Part shown: positions 17,632-26,497 of the stretch, one piece after another
Position numbering within the stretch: the first letter of the stretch is position 1
How the letters are laid out: each line of letters begins with the position of its first letter
NCBI GenBank assembly: GCA_002731275.1
Contig: PCBK01000011.1
Span: 1 to 64,000 of the forward strand
Direction of reading: 5' to 3'
DNA: 64,000 bases
Source: Deltaproteobacteria bacterium
GTDB taxonomy: Bacteria; Myxococcota_C; UBA6777
Translations under genes and position numbers: made by a program
The notes under the pieces: model-generated
Databases searched by the model: none
What the model was told of the DNA's origin: nothing
The model's input: only the letters and a program-made list of their open reading frames with translations

Positions 17632-18900
17632 ATGGAGTTACACGAAAAAGTACAGGCGATCCTGGACCAACCAGACTCGGTCAACGCCCGCGCAGCGCTC
17701 GCATGGTCCTTACAACAACAAGGGCACCCCGACGCAGACCTCGTGTGGAGCACCGCTTCACATATCGCGGCAGCAAAAGGTGACTTCTTCAGCGCTCTCG
17801 CGCTCGCCCGTCTTCACCTCGACGGCCTCGCGCTCAAACATCAGCTCACCAAGCTCGCTGCATACTTCGGCAACAACGAAGAAGGCTGCTCCATCTCCAC
17901 TCCACACACCTACACGCCCCCCATCAACCTCACGCTCCCCCAAGAACCAGACGCGCTCATGCCTCTCGCGATCCGCATCGGTGCCTCAGCTCCTTCACTC
18001 GTAAGAGCTCCCAACACACCCCCTCTAGAGCTGCCAATCTTTGGAAAACTCAGCCCCGAAGAGTTCTTGACCCTCGCGAGCCAGACGGAACCCATCCACC
18101 TCAACCCCGGTGATGAGCTCGTCTGCCAGGGAGAACGTGAACAAGCGCTGTACTTCGTCTCTCATGGACAACTCACCGTTCACCAACACCGCGGTGGGAT
18201 GATGATCCATCTCGCCAACGTTTCAGCACCGACCTTAATCGGCGAGATGTCTCTGATCTCTTCACTCCCCCACCGCGCAACAGTCCAAACAGAGACAGCC
18301 GCGCTCGCGTGGCGCATTCACGCAGAGCTGCTCGCAGAGTTGACGACAAATCACCCCTACCTGATCAAACAGATCCACCACCTCATCGAGCGAAGGCAGA
18401 TCAAAAATCTGCTCAACACCAGCCCTGTCCTCCACGCCATCCACGACAAAGAGCGCCTCCTCAAAACCTTCTCGCTCAAACATATCAACCTCGATGAAGA
18501 GGTCATCAGCCAAGGCACCCAACCTCCAGGGCTGTTCCTCATCCTTTACGGCGAAGCGATCGTCTTTACCCAATCAGCAGACGGAAGACGCATCCGTGTC
18601 GCCGATCTCGCCGAAGGTGACTCATTCGGCGAGATGTCACTGCTCTCGGGAATGCCTACAGAGGCCTCGATCTGGATGAAAGATGGTGGTACACTGCTGC
18701 ATCTGTCACCAGAGCACTATCAGGAGCTACTCATCGATTTTCCAGAGCTGGAGAAGGAGTTGAAGCAGATCACAAGTGATCGCGAACAAGAGCTTCGACG
18801 TCTCCTCGACCCAATGGACTCCCATCACTCACTGGAAGACCTCGACGCCTCCTGGCTGCTCTTTGACACTGAAGATCTCACAAATAAAATCAAACCTTAA
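17632..18900 (+). CDS. Protein with two cyclic-nucleotide-binding (cNMP) domains
   Basis: 422-residue cytoplasmic protein. Residues about 1-100 are helical with low similarity to anything I recognise. Domain 1 (about 140-250) contains FGKLSPEEFLTLA, NPGDELVCQGE, ALYFVSHGQLTVH and LIGEMSLISSLPHRATV. Domain 2 (about 265-390) contains LDEEVISQGTQPPGLFLILYGEA and SFGEMSLLSGMPTEASI. The GEMSLxSxxPxxA phosphate-binding cassette is present in both, though the usual RA Arg-Ala dyad is clearer in domain 1 (HRATV) than in domain 2 (TEASI). There is no HTH, cyclase or kinase output domain, so it may act by protein contact. ATG follows AAAGGAG. Confidence 0.85.
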   Translation: MELHEKVQAILDQPDSVNARAALAWSLQQQGHPDADLVWSTASHIAAAKGDFFSALALARLHLDGLALKHQLTKLAAYFGNNEEGCSISTPHTYTPPINLTLPQEPDALMPLAIRIGASAPSLVRAPNTPPLELPIFGKLSPEEFLTLASQTEPIHLNPGDELVCQGEREQALYFVSHGQLTVHQHRGGMMIHLANVSAPTLIGEMSLISSLPHRATVQTETAALAWRIHAELLAELTTNHPYLIKQIHHLIERRQIKNLLNTSPVLHAIHDKERLLKTFSLKHINLDEEVISQGTQPPGLFLILYGEAIVFTQSADGRRIRVADLAEGDSFGEMSLLSGMPTEASIWMKDGGTLLHLSPEHYQELLIDFPELEKELKQITSDREQELRRLLDPMDSHHSLEDLDASWLLFDTEDLTNKIKP

Positions 18901-18935
18901 GGCCGCTCAACGGCCCAAGGCCCCCAACGGCCTTA
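18898..18935 (+). other. Perfect inverted repeat spanning the stop codon
   Basis: TAAGGCCG (18898-18905) and CGGCCTTA (18928-18935) flank a 22-base GC-rich loop. The left arm includes the TAA stop of the cNMP gene. No T run follows, so it may be an mRNA processing or attenuation element ahead of the TonB receptor gene. Confidence 0.5.
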
Positions 18936-18958
18936 CAGAACCATACCTGTGTGATATC

Positions 18959-21286
18959 ATGCCAACCCCTCGGGACGTGACCTTTCAAGAGAATCTCCGG
19001 TGTGTGTCTCTCCTGCTCACCTTGCTCGTGTTGTTATGTACGACATCTCTTCACGCTGCGACACCGACTTCACGACCAGCCACCACAGCCAAAAAGACAC
19101 AAACACCCTCCAAAAAACAGACCAAACGAGTGTGGTTTCGTGGCTGGGTCTATCAAAAAGGACGCAGACGACCAATCGATGGTGCCGGTGTCTTTATCAG
19201 AGAGCTGCGCAGAGGTGTGTACACAGACGAGAAGGGCTTCTTCTCGATCAAATTGCCCAAAGGTACGTACTCGTTGATCATCAAGCCGATGGGATTTTTG
19301 ACGCTCAAGCAAAAGCTGGTCATCAAACAAGACACAAAGCGTTCCTTTTACGTGTTGCCTGATCCCAAAAATCCCTTCCAGTCCGTCGTCAAAGAGAAGC
19401 GTGAGCAACAAGCTCCCGAACAACTCAAAATCCAACGCGATGAGATTCGAAATATGCCCGGTGCGCTCGGTGGAGACCCGATCCGGGCCTTACAAAACCT
19501 GCCAGGGATTGCAACCAACCGTGGACTGAGTGGCTCTCTACGTATACGCGGGGCGTCTCCAGCGGACACCGGATTTTATCTAGATGGGCATCGTATCCCA
19601 TTGTTGTACCACTTCAATGGTGGTCCATCATTGATCAACGATCGTTTCATCCAGGGCATTGATTTCTTTCCCGGTGGAGCGCCCGTTTCTTTTGGTCGCA
19701 TGACCTCTGGCCTCGTCTCAGTCAACAGCCGTGACCTCGACGCAACGCGTTGGAGAGGTGAACTTTACGTCGATCTGATCCACGCAGGCTTCTTCCTTGA
19801 GATCCCCATCACCAAACAATTCTCCATCGCCCTCTCCGCCCGAAGAAGTTACGTCGACGCCTTCATCCCGCTGATCACCACAGACGCTCTCACCGCCTAT
19901 TATTGGGACTATCAACTCAAACTCTCCTACAAACTGCGCGATCATCAATTCTCCCTCTTTGTCTTTGGCTCCGAAGACTTTGTCGACTACAAAGGACAGC
20001 TCGACGGCGAAGAGGTCCCCTTTCTCGACGATGACCCTCTCAGCCTGACCATTCGCTTTTTGCGGGCTATTTTGCGACACAGATTCATCAAAGGCCCGAT
20101 CACCTGGACCACGAGCATCGCGACGGGCTTTGACTTTACAAGCACAGAGGAACCCAACCGCTCTTACTCCTTGACGGGATTCCCTATCGAATACCGCTCG
20201 GAGCTGCGCATCCAACCCCACAAGATCATCAGGATCGACGTCGGCGCAGAAGGTGGTTGGCAACGGCAACAATACTCATTTCGTTTCCCAGTCAACGAGT
20301 TTGCAGGATTCCCCAAACCCTCATTTCAACCCATCAACTACGAAGGAGATGGTGAGAAAGACCTCTGGACTCCAGGATTCTATCTCAACACTGTCCTCAA
20401 GCCCTTCAAAGGTTTTCGCTTCAACGCTGGCATCAGAGCAGATTACTACTACTTCCAAGAGATCCCACAGTGGGGATTTGACCCACGTGTCTCCTTTCAG
20501 TGGCGCTTCCTCAAAAAGTGGACGCTACTGGGTTCTGTGGGGATCTTTCACCGTCCTCCCGATATCATCGAATGGTCCAAAGAGTTGGGCAATCCTCAGT
20601 TGGGTCTTCAAGGGGCAACACAATACACTGTTGGCGCAAAGTACCAGCCCTTCAAGAAGCTCAACGTACGCCTGATCTTTTACTATAACGACATGTTCGA
20701 CAGGATCTCAGGCTCCGGTAAAGTCGTCGAAGTAGATGGCAAACTCACCAGAGAGAATTACAACAATCAGGGGATCGGTCGTGGCATTGGGATGGAGCTG
20801 CTTGTCAGGCTGCGCAACTGGAATGGGCTCTCCTCTTGGGTCTCCTATACCCTCTCACGTTCGGAACGAGGGACGATCAGCAATGGTCTCAACAGATTGT
20901 ATGGATATGACCAGACACACATCCTCAATGTCGTCGCACAGTACAAATTTGGTTGGGGTTGGAGCGCGAGTCTGCGTTTTCGACTTGTATCAGGACGTCC
21001 TACGACACCTGTGATTGGCGCGAGTTATGACGCAGATACAGATCGTTATCGCCCCATTTATGGAGAGACTGATTCTGAACGCTACCCGACCTTCCATCAA
21101 TTGGATCTACGTATCGATAAGAAGTGGACCTTCAATACTTGGGTGCTCGGTGTCTATCTCGAAGTCATGAATGTATATTACTCTCAAATCACCGAACGGT
21201 ATCGTTACCAATTTGACTACAAGAAGCGCTTCCCTCAACCAGGATTGCCGACTCTTCCCTCTTTTGGTCTTCGGGGAGAATTCTAA
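18959..21286 (+). CDS. TonB-dependent receptor with N-terminal carboxypeptidase-regulatory-like domain
   Basis: Outer-membrane receptor of 775 residues. The open frame extends back into the cNMP gene, but ATG 18959 gives a signal peptide (RCVSLLLTLLVLLCTTSLHA). A Thr/Lys-rich linker leads to a CarboxypepD_reg-like beta domain (about 45-130; GAGVFIRELRRGVYTDEKG). The plug (about 150-260) has MPGALGGDPIRALQNLPG, then SLRIRGASPADTGFYLDG and PVSFGRMTSGLVSV. A 22-strand-type barrel follows, with many alternating aromatic strands, to the terminal LRGEF. It is overlapped by one base with the next lipoprotein gene, which may be its surface partner. Substrate cannot be told. Confidence 0.9.
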   Translation: MPTPRDVTFQENLRCVSLLLTLLVLLCTTSLHAATPTSRPATTAKKTQTPSKKQTKRVWFRGWVYQKGRRRPIDGAGVFIRELRRGVYTDEKGFFSIKLPKGTYSLIIKPMGFLTLKQKLVIKQDTKRSFYVLPDPKNPFQSVVKEKREQQAPEQLKIQRDEIRNMPGALGGDPIRALQNLPGIATNRGLSGSLRIRGASPADTGFYLDGHRIPLLYHFNGGPSLINDRFIQGIDFFPGGAPVSFGRMTSGLVSVNSRDLDATRWRGELYVDLIHAGFFLEIPITKQFSIALSARRSYVDAFIPLITTDALTAYYWDYQLKLSYKLRDHQFSLFVFGSEDFVDYKGQLDGEEVPFLDDDPLSLTIRFLRAILRHRFIKGPITWTTSIATGFDFTSTEEPNRSYSLTGFPIEYRSELRIQPHKIIRIDVGAEGGWQRQQYSFRFPVNEFAGFPKPSFQPINYEGDGEKDLWTPGFYLNTVLKPFKGFRFNAGIRADYYYFQEIPQWGFDPRVSFQWRFLKKWTLLGSVGIFHRPPDIIEWSKELGNPQLGLQGATQYTVGAKYQPFKKLNVRLIFYYNDMFDRISGSGKVVEVDGKLTRENYNNQGIGRGIGMELLVRLRNWNGLSSWVSYTLSRSERGTISNGLNRLYGYDQTHILNVVAQYKFGWGWSASLRFRLVSGRPTTPVIGASYDADTDRYRPIYGETDSERYPTFHQLDLRIDKKWTFNTWVLGVYLEVMNVYYSQITERYRYQFDYKKRFPQPGLPTLPSFGLRGEF

Positions 21287-22128
21287 TGTCAACAACACAA
21301 ACACAGATCATGTTATCGACCCGCTCTTTTTTCCTGGTCTTGCTTGCCTTTTGTAGCACCTTAGGATTACTGAGTTGTACAACAGACACACCAGCTCCTC
21401 AATCGGAGATTCGCTCACTGCGGATTTTGGGGATCAGGGCAGAACCTCCAGATGTCTTGCCAGGGAAAGAGTTCTTATTGACAGCGCTGGTGGCGACACC
21501 AGACGCGAAGACAGTGACATTGCGATGGGTCGGTTGCACAAAACCAGGAGAGGCCGCGCGTGGTTGTTTGGAGAGTGACAAGGCCAAGGAGTTGGGTAGT
21601 GAGGCTTCAGTGACATACAAGAGCGCGGCCTCTTATATTCCAGAAGATGCTTCGTTGCTCGATCAATTCCGAGGAAAATATCTCCCTGTGACATTGGTCG
21701 CGAGTGTCGGTGATGAACGTGAACAGGCGACCAAGAGGATCGTGATCACGAAGTTACCGACCAATAAAAATCCAACCATTACGTCGTTTGCGTTGACCAA
21801 AGCAGGGAGCAAGCAGGTCATACAAGAACCTTGGGAGGTCAAGGCAGGGCAGACATATCGTTTGACCCCTGGGTTTGACGAAGAGGACAAGCAAAGTTAC
21901 CCAGGTCTGGATCAGAGCGGTGAGATTCGCACACTTCAGGAGAAACTCTTCTTTTCCTGGTATGTGACAGGTGGGGCGCTTAAGGGTGGTCGGAGCAGCG
22001 ACGACACAAAACCTCATAAAGATTGGGTCGCACCAGGTGAGCCCGGGACAGTGTATATGTACGTGATTGTCCGCGATGGGCGAGGTGGAACACATTGGGT
22101 CCAAAGAACATTGAATGTCACGCAGTAG
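21286..22128 (+). CDS. Putative lipoprotein coupled to the TonB receptor
   Basis: 280-residue lipoprotein. ATG 21286 shares a base with the receptor stop (TAATG), so translation is probably coupled. Signal with lipobox GLLSC puts the lipidated Cys at about 31; an internal ATG (residue 9) is an alternative start. The mature part has Ig-like or fibronectin-like strands (RSLRILGIRAEPPDVLPGKE, TVTLRWVGC) and ends GTVYMYVIVRDGRGG, typical of extracytoplasmic beta-sandwich modules. I do not recognise a named family. It may form a surface complex with the receptor. Confidence 0.8.
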   Translation: MSTTQTQIMLSTRSFFLVLLAFCSTLGLLSCTTDTPAPQSEIRSLRILGIRAEPPDVLPGKEFLLTALVATPDAKTVTLRWVGCTKPGEAARGCLESDKAKELGSEASVTYKSAASYIPEDASLLDQFRGKYLPVTLVASVGDEREQATKRIVITKLPTNKNPTITSFALTKAGSKQVIQEPWEVKAGQTYRLTPGFDEEDKQSYPGLDQSGEIRTLQEKLFFSWYVTGGALKGGRSSDDTKPHKDWVAPGEPGTVYMYVIVRDGRGGTHWVQRTLNVTQ

Positions 22129-22217
22129 CCTAAAGGAAAGCTCCTCTTTTCATCGACAAAATGAGCAATCCCCCTCTTTGATTACACAATTTCCCCTCAA
22201 AAAGCCATACACAAAAC

Positions 22218-22805
22218 CTACTTAACAACCACAATAGAATGCTCCTTTGAATAACGACCCCCAAGTCTACGGATGTGGATTGTATATGTTCTTGGTGGCA
22301 CTCCACGTGCATCCAATCCAAACTGTAACTCTGTCTTGTTGATGAAAGTCGTTTTCATTTCTATAACCCCATCAAAAAACACAAAATCATTCACATCAAG
22401 AAAGCAAGGTCCAAGAATACGAATGGTATACTCTTTTCCGACATTGATGGTATCAGGAGTGATTTTGGTGATCACCGGCGTCCCCGTACAAGGATCATTT
22501 TCCTTGACAATATCGGCCTCTGGGAGCCTTTCAACAACCAACGCCTCTCGGACATCTGGAATGCTCTCGCTTTTATCCTCGGGTATTTCGGGGATATGCT
22601 CTCTCTCTGGATAACTCTCAATCCCCTTCTCTGCTCCAGCATCCGGGTCTTTCTCACCCAAGCTCTCTTGAGCGACCTTTACATCACCGACAGACTCGTC
22701 CTTTGAATGTTCTAGTGTAATATTTTGATGACATGTACACCCCGGTATATGTGAAAAAAACACAAAAACCCCAACCAAACTCAAGACAGATAAACCTCGT
22801 TTCAT
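22218..22805 (-). CDS. Putative lipoprotein with IPT/TIG-like domain
   Basis: 195-residue lipoprotein. ATG 22805 is chosen because it gives a signal peptide ending IPGC (Cys 23) and has GGAG/GGAGG upstream; the frame remains open for another 75 codons. Residues about 25-105 are acidic and Glu/Pro/Ser-rich, a likely spacer. Residues about 110-195 look like an IPT/TIG Ig-fold: PVITKITPDTINVGKEYTI, ILGPCF, then RTYTIHIRRLGG. Convergent with the lipoprotein gene upstream. Function unknown. Confidence 0.75.
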   Translation of the reverse strand: MKRGLSVLSLVGVFVFFSHIPGCTCHQNITLEHSKDESVGDVKVAQESLGEKDPDAGAEKGIESYPEREHIPEIPEDKSESIPDVREALVVERLPEADIVKENDPCTGTPVITKITPDTINVGKEYTIRILGPCFLDVNDFVFFDGVIEMKTTFINKTELQFGLDARGVPPRTYTIHIRRLGGRYSKEHSIVVVK

Positions 22806-23057
22806 CCTCCAACTCCTTCTTCTTGCGGCCTCCCCACTATAACCACTTCTATATCTCATAACAAGTGCAATTCCCAGCGAAAAAACGAATTGAGCTTGAC
22901 TTCCCAGAAACGTCCTGAGAGCTATTTGGCACGTTGTTTTTGCCAAAAGGAACTCCCAGCCGCATTTTGGACACCCATTTCCTCCAAAAGGAGTCTCCAC
23001 GAGGACTTTTGATGTCCATCCGAATAACAAGCAATACCTGTTTTTCCTTGAAGCAGC

Positions 23058-24965
23058 CTAAAAAACTTGTCCAAGACCAAAGGAGAACCAGCTAAGAGGT
23101 GGTCCTCCACCAGGTGACAGAGGAATCCCCATATCGATCCGCAAAACGGAACGATCAAACTGCGGAAACTGAAATCGCAAACCAATACCAGCACTGTGCC
23201 GATACACAAACGGCAGCACACGAGAAGAATCATTTGGATCAGGCCCACCAAAGACAGACGCCCCATCGTAAAACACCGCAAATCCCAAATGCAATGTCAA
23301 AATATTAAATGGCAATGAACGATACTCAACGTTCACCCTCATCATATGATGCCCCGCAAATTGATCGGACGCAAAACCACGAAGCCCCGACTCACTACCA
23401 ATATAATATAACCCTCGATTCAAATCATTGTAGCGCACTGCGACCGCACCATAAACATGAAAGCGCCCATACAAAAAGACTGGGAACACATTTGAGACCG
23501 ACGCATTCCAGAAGACATTGGCCCACGGTGCATCGTATCCAAGATCCGCCAACAACGGCTGCCAACGAGCCAGCGCCTGTGTCGAGATGCGCAACATGTT
23601 ATCCTTGAAGAACCATCGATACGACGCACTAAACGACCCCTGGATAAAATACTGTGAGGGATGATCAATCTCCCGCGCCACACGCAATTCAGCGTCCGCA
23701 TAAGGCCCTAAGCGGTAATCCTCAGTCAACGCATACGACTGAATGTTCCTCAACTTCTTGTATCGTGTCCCACGAAACGTATAGTTGACAAAACCATAAT
23801 ACGCCGACTCATTGCGAGGCAAAAACTCCTTCGAAAACCAACGCTCTGTCGTCCCATCAAAGGCAAAATTCGAAGGTGTCTCATAACGGTTACGATACAC
23901 CACCGCACCAAAACCAACGTCGTGCTTAAACTTCTTGCCAAAGGAGCGCACAATACTCAAGACAAGTGACATGTTCTCGATCTCGTAAAGATAGGGAACC
24001 GCACGAGGCCGACCATCAGGGTGATCAAAAGTCACCGCCCTAAAGCTCAATCCCCTCTTCTCTCCATATGGGATCTCAGCTTGGTTGTTCTGACGAAAAC
24101 TGCGAGCTTGCTTGCGACTGATCACACCGCCCAGAGAAAAAGCCCACGGCGTCGCGAGAGAAAACAATGGACGGCGAATAAACGATTGCACATAGTACCC
24201 ACTCACGATGCTCTTGTCTTTATCAGGACACCACACCTCCGTCTCTGCACCACGAGCTCCCCCACAAGGCAAGGCACCATCGAGGATGACATCAAAGCGC
24301 TCAAAGAACTGAAAACGTGTGCCAAACAAGCGTGGATCGTAATAGTACTGACCAAGAGCGACGTGGTCGTAAAGTTTGAGCTCATTGATCGCAAATTGAC
24401 TGAACTTCGCGTGCAAACCGAGCTGCTTACCAAGACCAAGGAAGTTCATCTCCGTCGGAAAGTACTCGGCCCGCTTGAGCACAAAACCACTCTGACTGTA
24501 TGAAGAGTTGATGCGCAAACTCCACAAGTCCTTGGTCACGACGAGCAGAATGACAGAATCAGGGTCTTTGGCTTTACATGGGACGAGTCGCACAACAGAG
24601 AGGATCGACAAGGCCCGAAGGTTCCGCGCACTCTCGGCGACACGATCGGCATCCCAAACATCTCCCTGTTTGACGAGCAGCTCACGGCGAATGATGAATT
24701 TGCGGGTCTTGAAGTGAATGATATTGAGGATGGTCGGCCAGAGATCGGTCTTGGCGATGATATTCTCGTTGGCGATAATGATCCGGGAGATGGACTTCTC
24801 TTTGGGGCTGGGTTCGCGTTTGAGTTTGTGGAGTTTGAGGGCCCAATTGATCAGCTGTTCTTCATACTTTTGACGAAAGTTTAACGCCTCAGACACACTG
24901 GTTGAGACACACCACGTCGAGATGACCACACACCAACAAAAAAGCCAAACACGCACATTCCTCAA
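23058..24965 (-). CDS. Omp85/BamA-like outer-membrane protein
   Basis: About 635 residues. TTG at 24965 lies six bases after AGGAGG and gives a signal peptide (WLFCWCVVISTWCVSTSVSEA); a GTG nine bases further in is an alternative. A short N-terminal region has one POTRA-like unit (about 85-150; KFIIRRELLVKQGDVWDADRV, LRALSILSVVRLV). The rest is a 16-strand-type barrel containing the Omp85 loop-6 signature GLRGFASDQFAG (about 545-560) and a C-terminal FSFGLGQVF with terminal Phe. Fewer POTRA domains than BamA (five) or TamA (three), so it is more like a short Omp85 member involved in protein or lipid export. Substrate unknown. Confidence 0.82.
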   Translation of the reverse strand: MRNVRVWLFCWCVVISTWCVSTSVSEALNFRQKYEEQLINWALKLHKLKREPSPKEKSISRIIIANENIIAKTDLWPTILNIIHFKTRKFIIRRELLVKQGDVWDADRVAESARNLRALSILSVVRLVPCKAKDPDSVILLVVTKDLWSLRINSSYSQSGFVLKRAEYFPTEMNFLGLGKQLGLHAKFSQFAINELKLYDHVALGQYYYDPRLFGTRFQFFERFDVILDGALPCGGARGAETEVWCPDKDKSIVSGYYVQSFIRRPLFSLATPWAFSLGGVISRKQARSFRQNNQAEIPYGEKRGLSFRAVTFDHPDGRPRAVPYLYEIENMSLVLSIVRSFGKKFKHDVGFGAVVYRNRYETPSNFAFDGTTERWFSKEFLPRNESAYYGFVNYTFRGTRYKKLRNIQSYALTEDYRLGPYADAELRVAREIDHPSQYFIQGSFSASYRWFFKDNMLRISTQALARWQPLLADLGYDAPWANVFWNASVSNVFPVFLYGRFHVYGAVAVRYNDLNRGLYYIGSESGLRGFASDQFAGHHMMRVNVEYRSLPFNILTLHLGFAVFYDGASVFGGPDPNDSSRVLPFVYRHSAGIGLRFQFPQFDRSVLRIDMGIPLSPGGGPPLSWFSFGLGQVF

Positions 24966-25207
24966 AAGAATCCTCCTACACAAGCTGTGTGTAGATGATT
25001 CACAATTCCATACGTCCGGTCAAGTGCCTTGTGTCCGAACAGTCATACCATTGAGAGAACAAGCGCCGTTTTGTGCCCTTTGTTGATTCAGTCCTTGTAT
25101 CCGAATCACCATCCCGCATACTCTGAACGCTCTGTGGAGATATTGCGTTGTGTTTTTTGGCCCCAAACACCCGCCCTCTTTCGTACGCTTTTTTCCTTGC
25201 AGCAGCC

Positions 25208-25711
25208 TTATGACAAGGTCTCGCTGCCTTCTTCTTGACTCGGAGTCTCAAGGGTGCTGCCTCTGAACCTGATAGCGACGACAGAAAACCCAACAAGGAG
25301 AATTGGGGAAGTGACCCCCACAATTTGCACGGCAAAGACAAGCGTCACAAGTGAGGCGACACCAAGCAGCAACGCGACACCGCTCGGAAATTGCCGATAA
25401 CGTGCGAGAAAAAAGACACCTACAAAGCACGCAGTCCCAGACGCCAGCACTGTTTTGCTCGCATCGACATACGGAACCCCCATGTGCGCCATGAGGAGCA
25501 TTGTGCTTGCTCCCACGAACACCATAGGCCATCCCGCCCGCAATGGATTTTTCTCTTTGTAGACCATCAAAATGACACCCACGAGCATCGGAGGCAAAGT
25601 GAACACCAAAAGATCATCACTGAGCACACCTTTTTTCAGCGACTGTGGGATCATTGGGATGACATAGAACAACACACCAAGGATTTCTGTCACGCTTATT
25701 TTTTTCATCAT
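25208..25711 (-). CDS. Small integral membrane protein
   Basis: 167 residues with four to five hydrophobic segments (for example EILGVLFYVIPMI, LLVFTLPPMLVGVILMV, WPMVFVGASTMLLMA, LLGVASLVTLVFAV). ATG 25711 has AGGA at six bases. No Cys or charged signature residues in the membrane; the hydrophilic C-terminus ends SQEEGSETLS. I do not recognise a family. The 242-base gap to the Omp85 gene downstream contains nothing obvious. Confidence 0.7.
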   Translation of the reverse strand: MMKKISVTEILGVLFYVIPMIPQSLKKGVLSDDLLVFTLPPMLVGVILMVYKEKNPLRAGWPMVFVGASTMLLMAHMGVPYVDASKTVLASGTACFVGVFFLARYRQFPSGVALLLGVASLVTLVFAVQIVGVTSPILLVGFSVVAIRFRGSTLETPSQEEGSETLS

Positions 25712-25743
25712 TTATGATCCTATTCAAAAACCAAATCGATCAT

Positions 25744-25769
25744 CAAAACAAAGAGTGCTTCGGACACTC
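25744..25769 (-). terminator. Candidate terminator after the IMPACT-family gene
   Basis: On the minus strand GAGTG (25769-25765) pairs with CACTC (25757-25753), followed by TTTGTTTT. A second inverted repeat AGCGTT/AACGCT lies just before it (about 25771-25785). Short stem, so only moderate support. Confidence 0.45.
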
Positions 25770-25857
25770 AGCGTTGGGAACGCTCAAATAACGAGAACGT
25801 TCTTTTTTTTATTCCGAAGTTTTCGCAACGATAGAACATAAAAGAGAAAAAAACACC

Positions 25858-26490
25858 CTACTCATCGTCAAGTAGCTCGATCTGTCCAAGAGAGAGAGTC
25901 GTGATCTCAGCGGCACATTCATCGTAGCGATCCAGCGGTAGGGTAAACGAGAATGTGATATCCGCACCAAAATCCTCCTCCGCAATCTCCGCCTCAAATG
26001 AGAGCAAACACTCCTTGATCCGTTCATAGGAAGCGTATGGCGTCGCGAGCAGGTGTGCCTTCCGGGGGACTTTCAGACAGGTCGGTAAGACCTCCAACAG
26101 TTCACGCGTCGCCCCACCATACGCCCGGACCAGCCCACCTGTCCCGAGCTTGGTCCCGCCAAAGTAACGAATCACGACGACCGCGACCTCACCCAGCTTT
26201 GCCCCCTGTAACGCAGACAACATCGGTTTACCTGCTGTCCCCCGAGGCTCACCGTCATCCGTCGACCACTCTCCATCCTTTCCGTCATCTCCGAGGCGAT
26301 AGGCGACACAATGATGGGACGCATCGGGGTATCGCTTTTTGGCTTCATCGACAAGCGCGTTGACATCTTCAAGGGTCAACACACGCGCTCCCCACGCGAT
26401 AAACTGAGAACCTTTGGCCTCTAACTCGGCCTCACCACGCCCGGCTGGAATGAGATATCGTCGACTGTCTGCTTGTTTGGGTGCTGTCAT
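25858..26490 (-). CDS. IMPACT/YigZ family protein (UPF0029)
   Basis: 210-residue cytoplasmic protein. The IMPACT domain (about 15-125) is marked by AKGSQFIAWGA, SHHCVAYRLG, SDDGEP-type TDDGEPRGTAGKPML and VVVIRYFGGTKLGTGGLVRAYG, the family signature. The C-terminal half is the ferredoxin-like domain of YigZ. Family members are linked to translation control; the E. coli protein has been linked to peptidase side activities, without a firm role. Eight bases separate it from the upstream prolyl oligopeptidase gene, so they may be co-transcribed. Confidence 0.9.
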   Translation of the reverse strand: MTAPKQADSRRYLIPAGRGEAELEAKGSQFIAWGARVLTLEDVNALVDEAKKRYPDASHHCVAYRLGDDGKDGEWSTDDGEPRGTAGKPMLSALQGAKLGEVAVVVIRYFGGTKLGTGGLVRAYGGATRELLEVLPTCLKVPRKAHLLATPYASYERIKECLLSFEAEIAEEDFGADITFSFTLPLDRYDECAAEITTLSLGQIELLDDE

Positions 26491-26497
26491 CGTGTTC

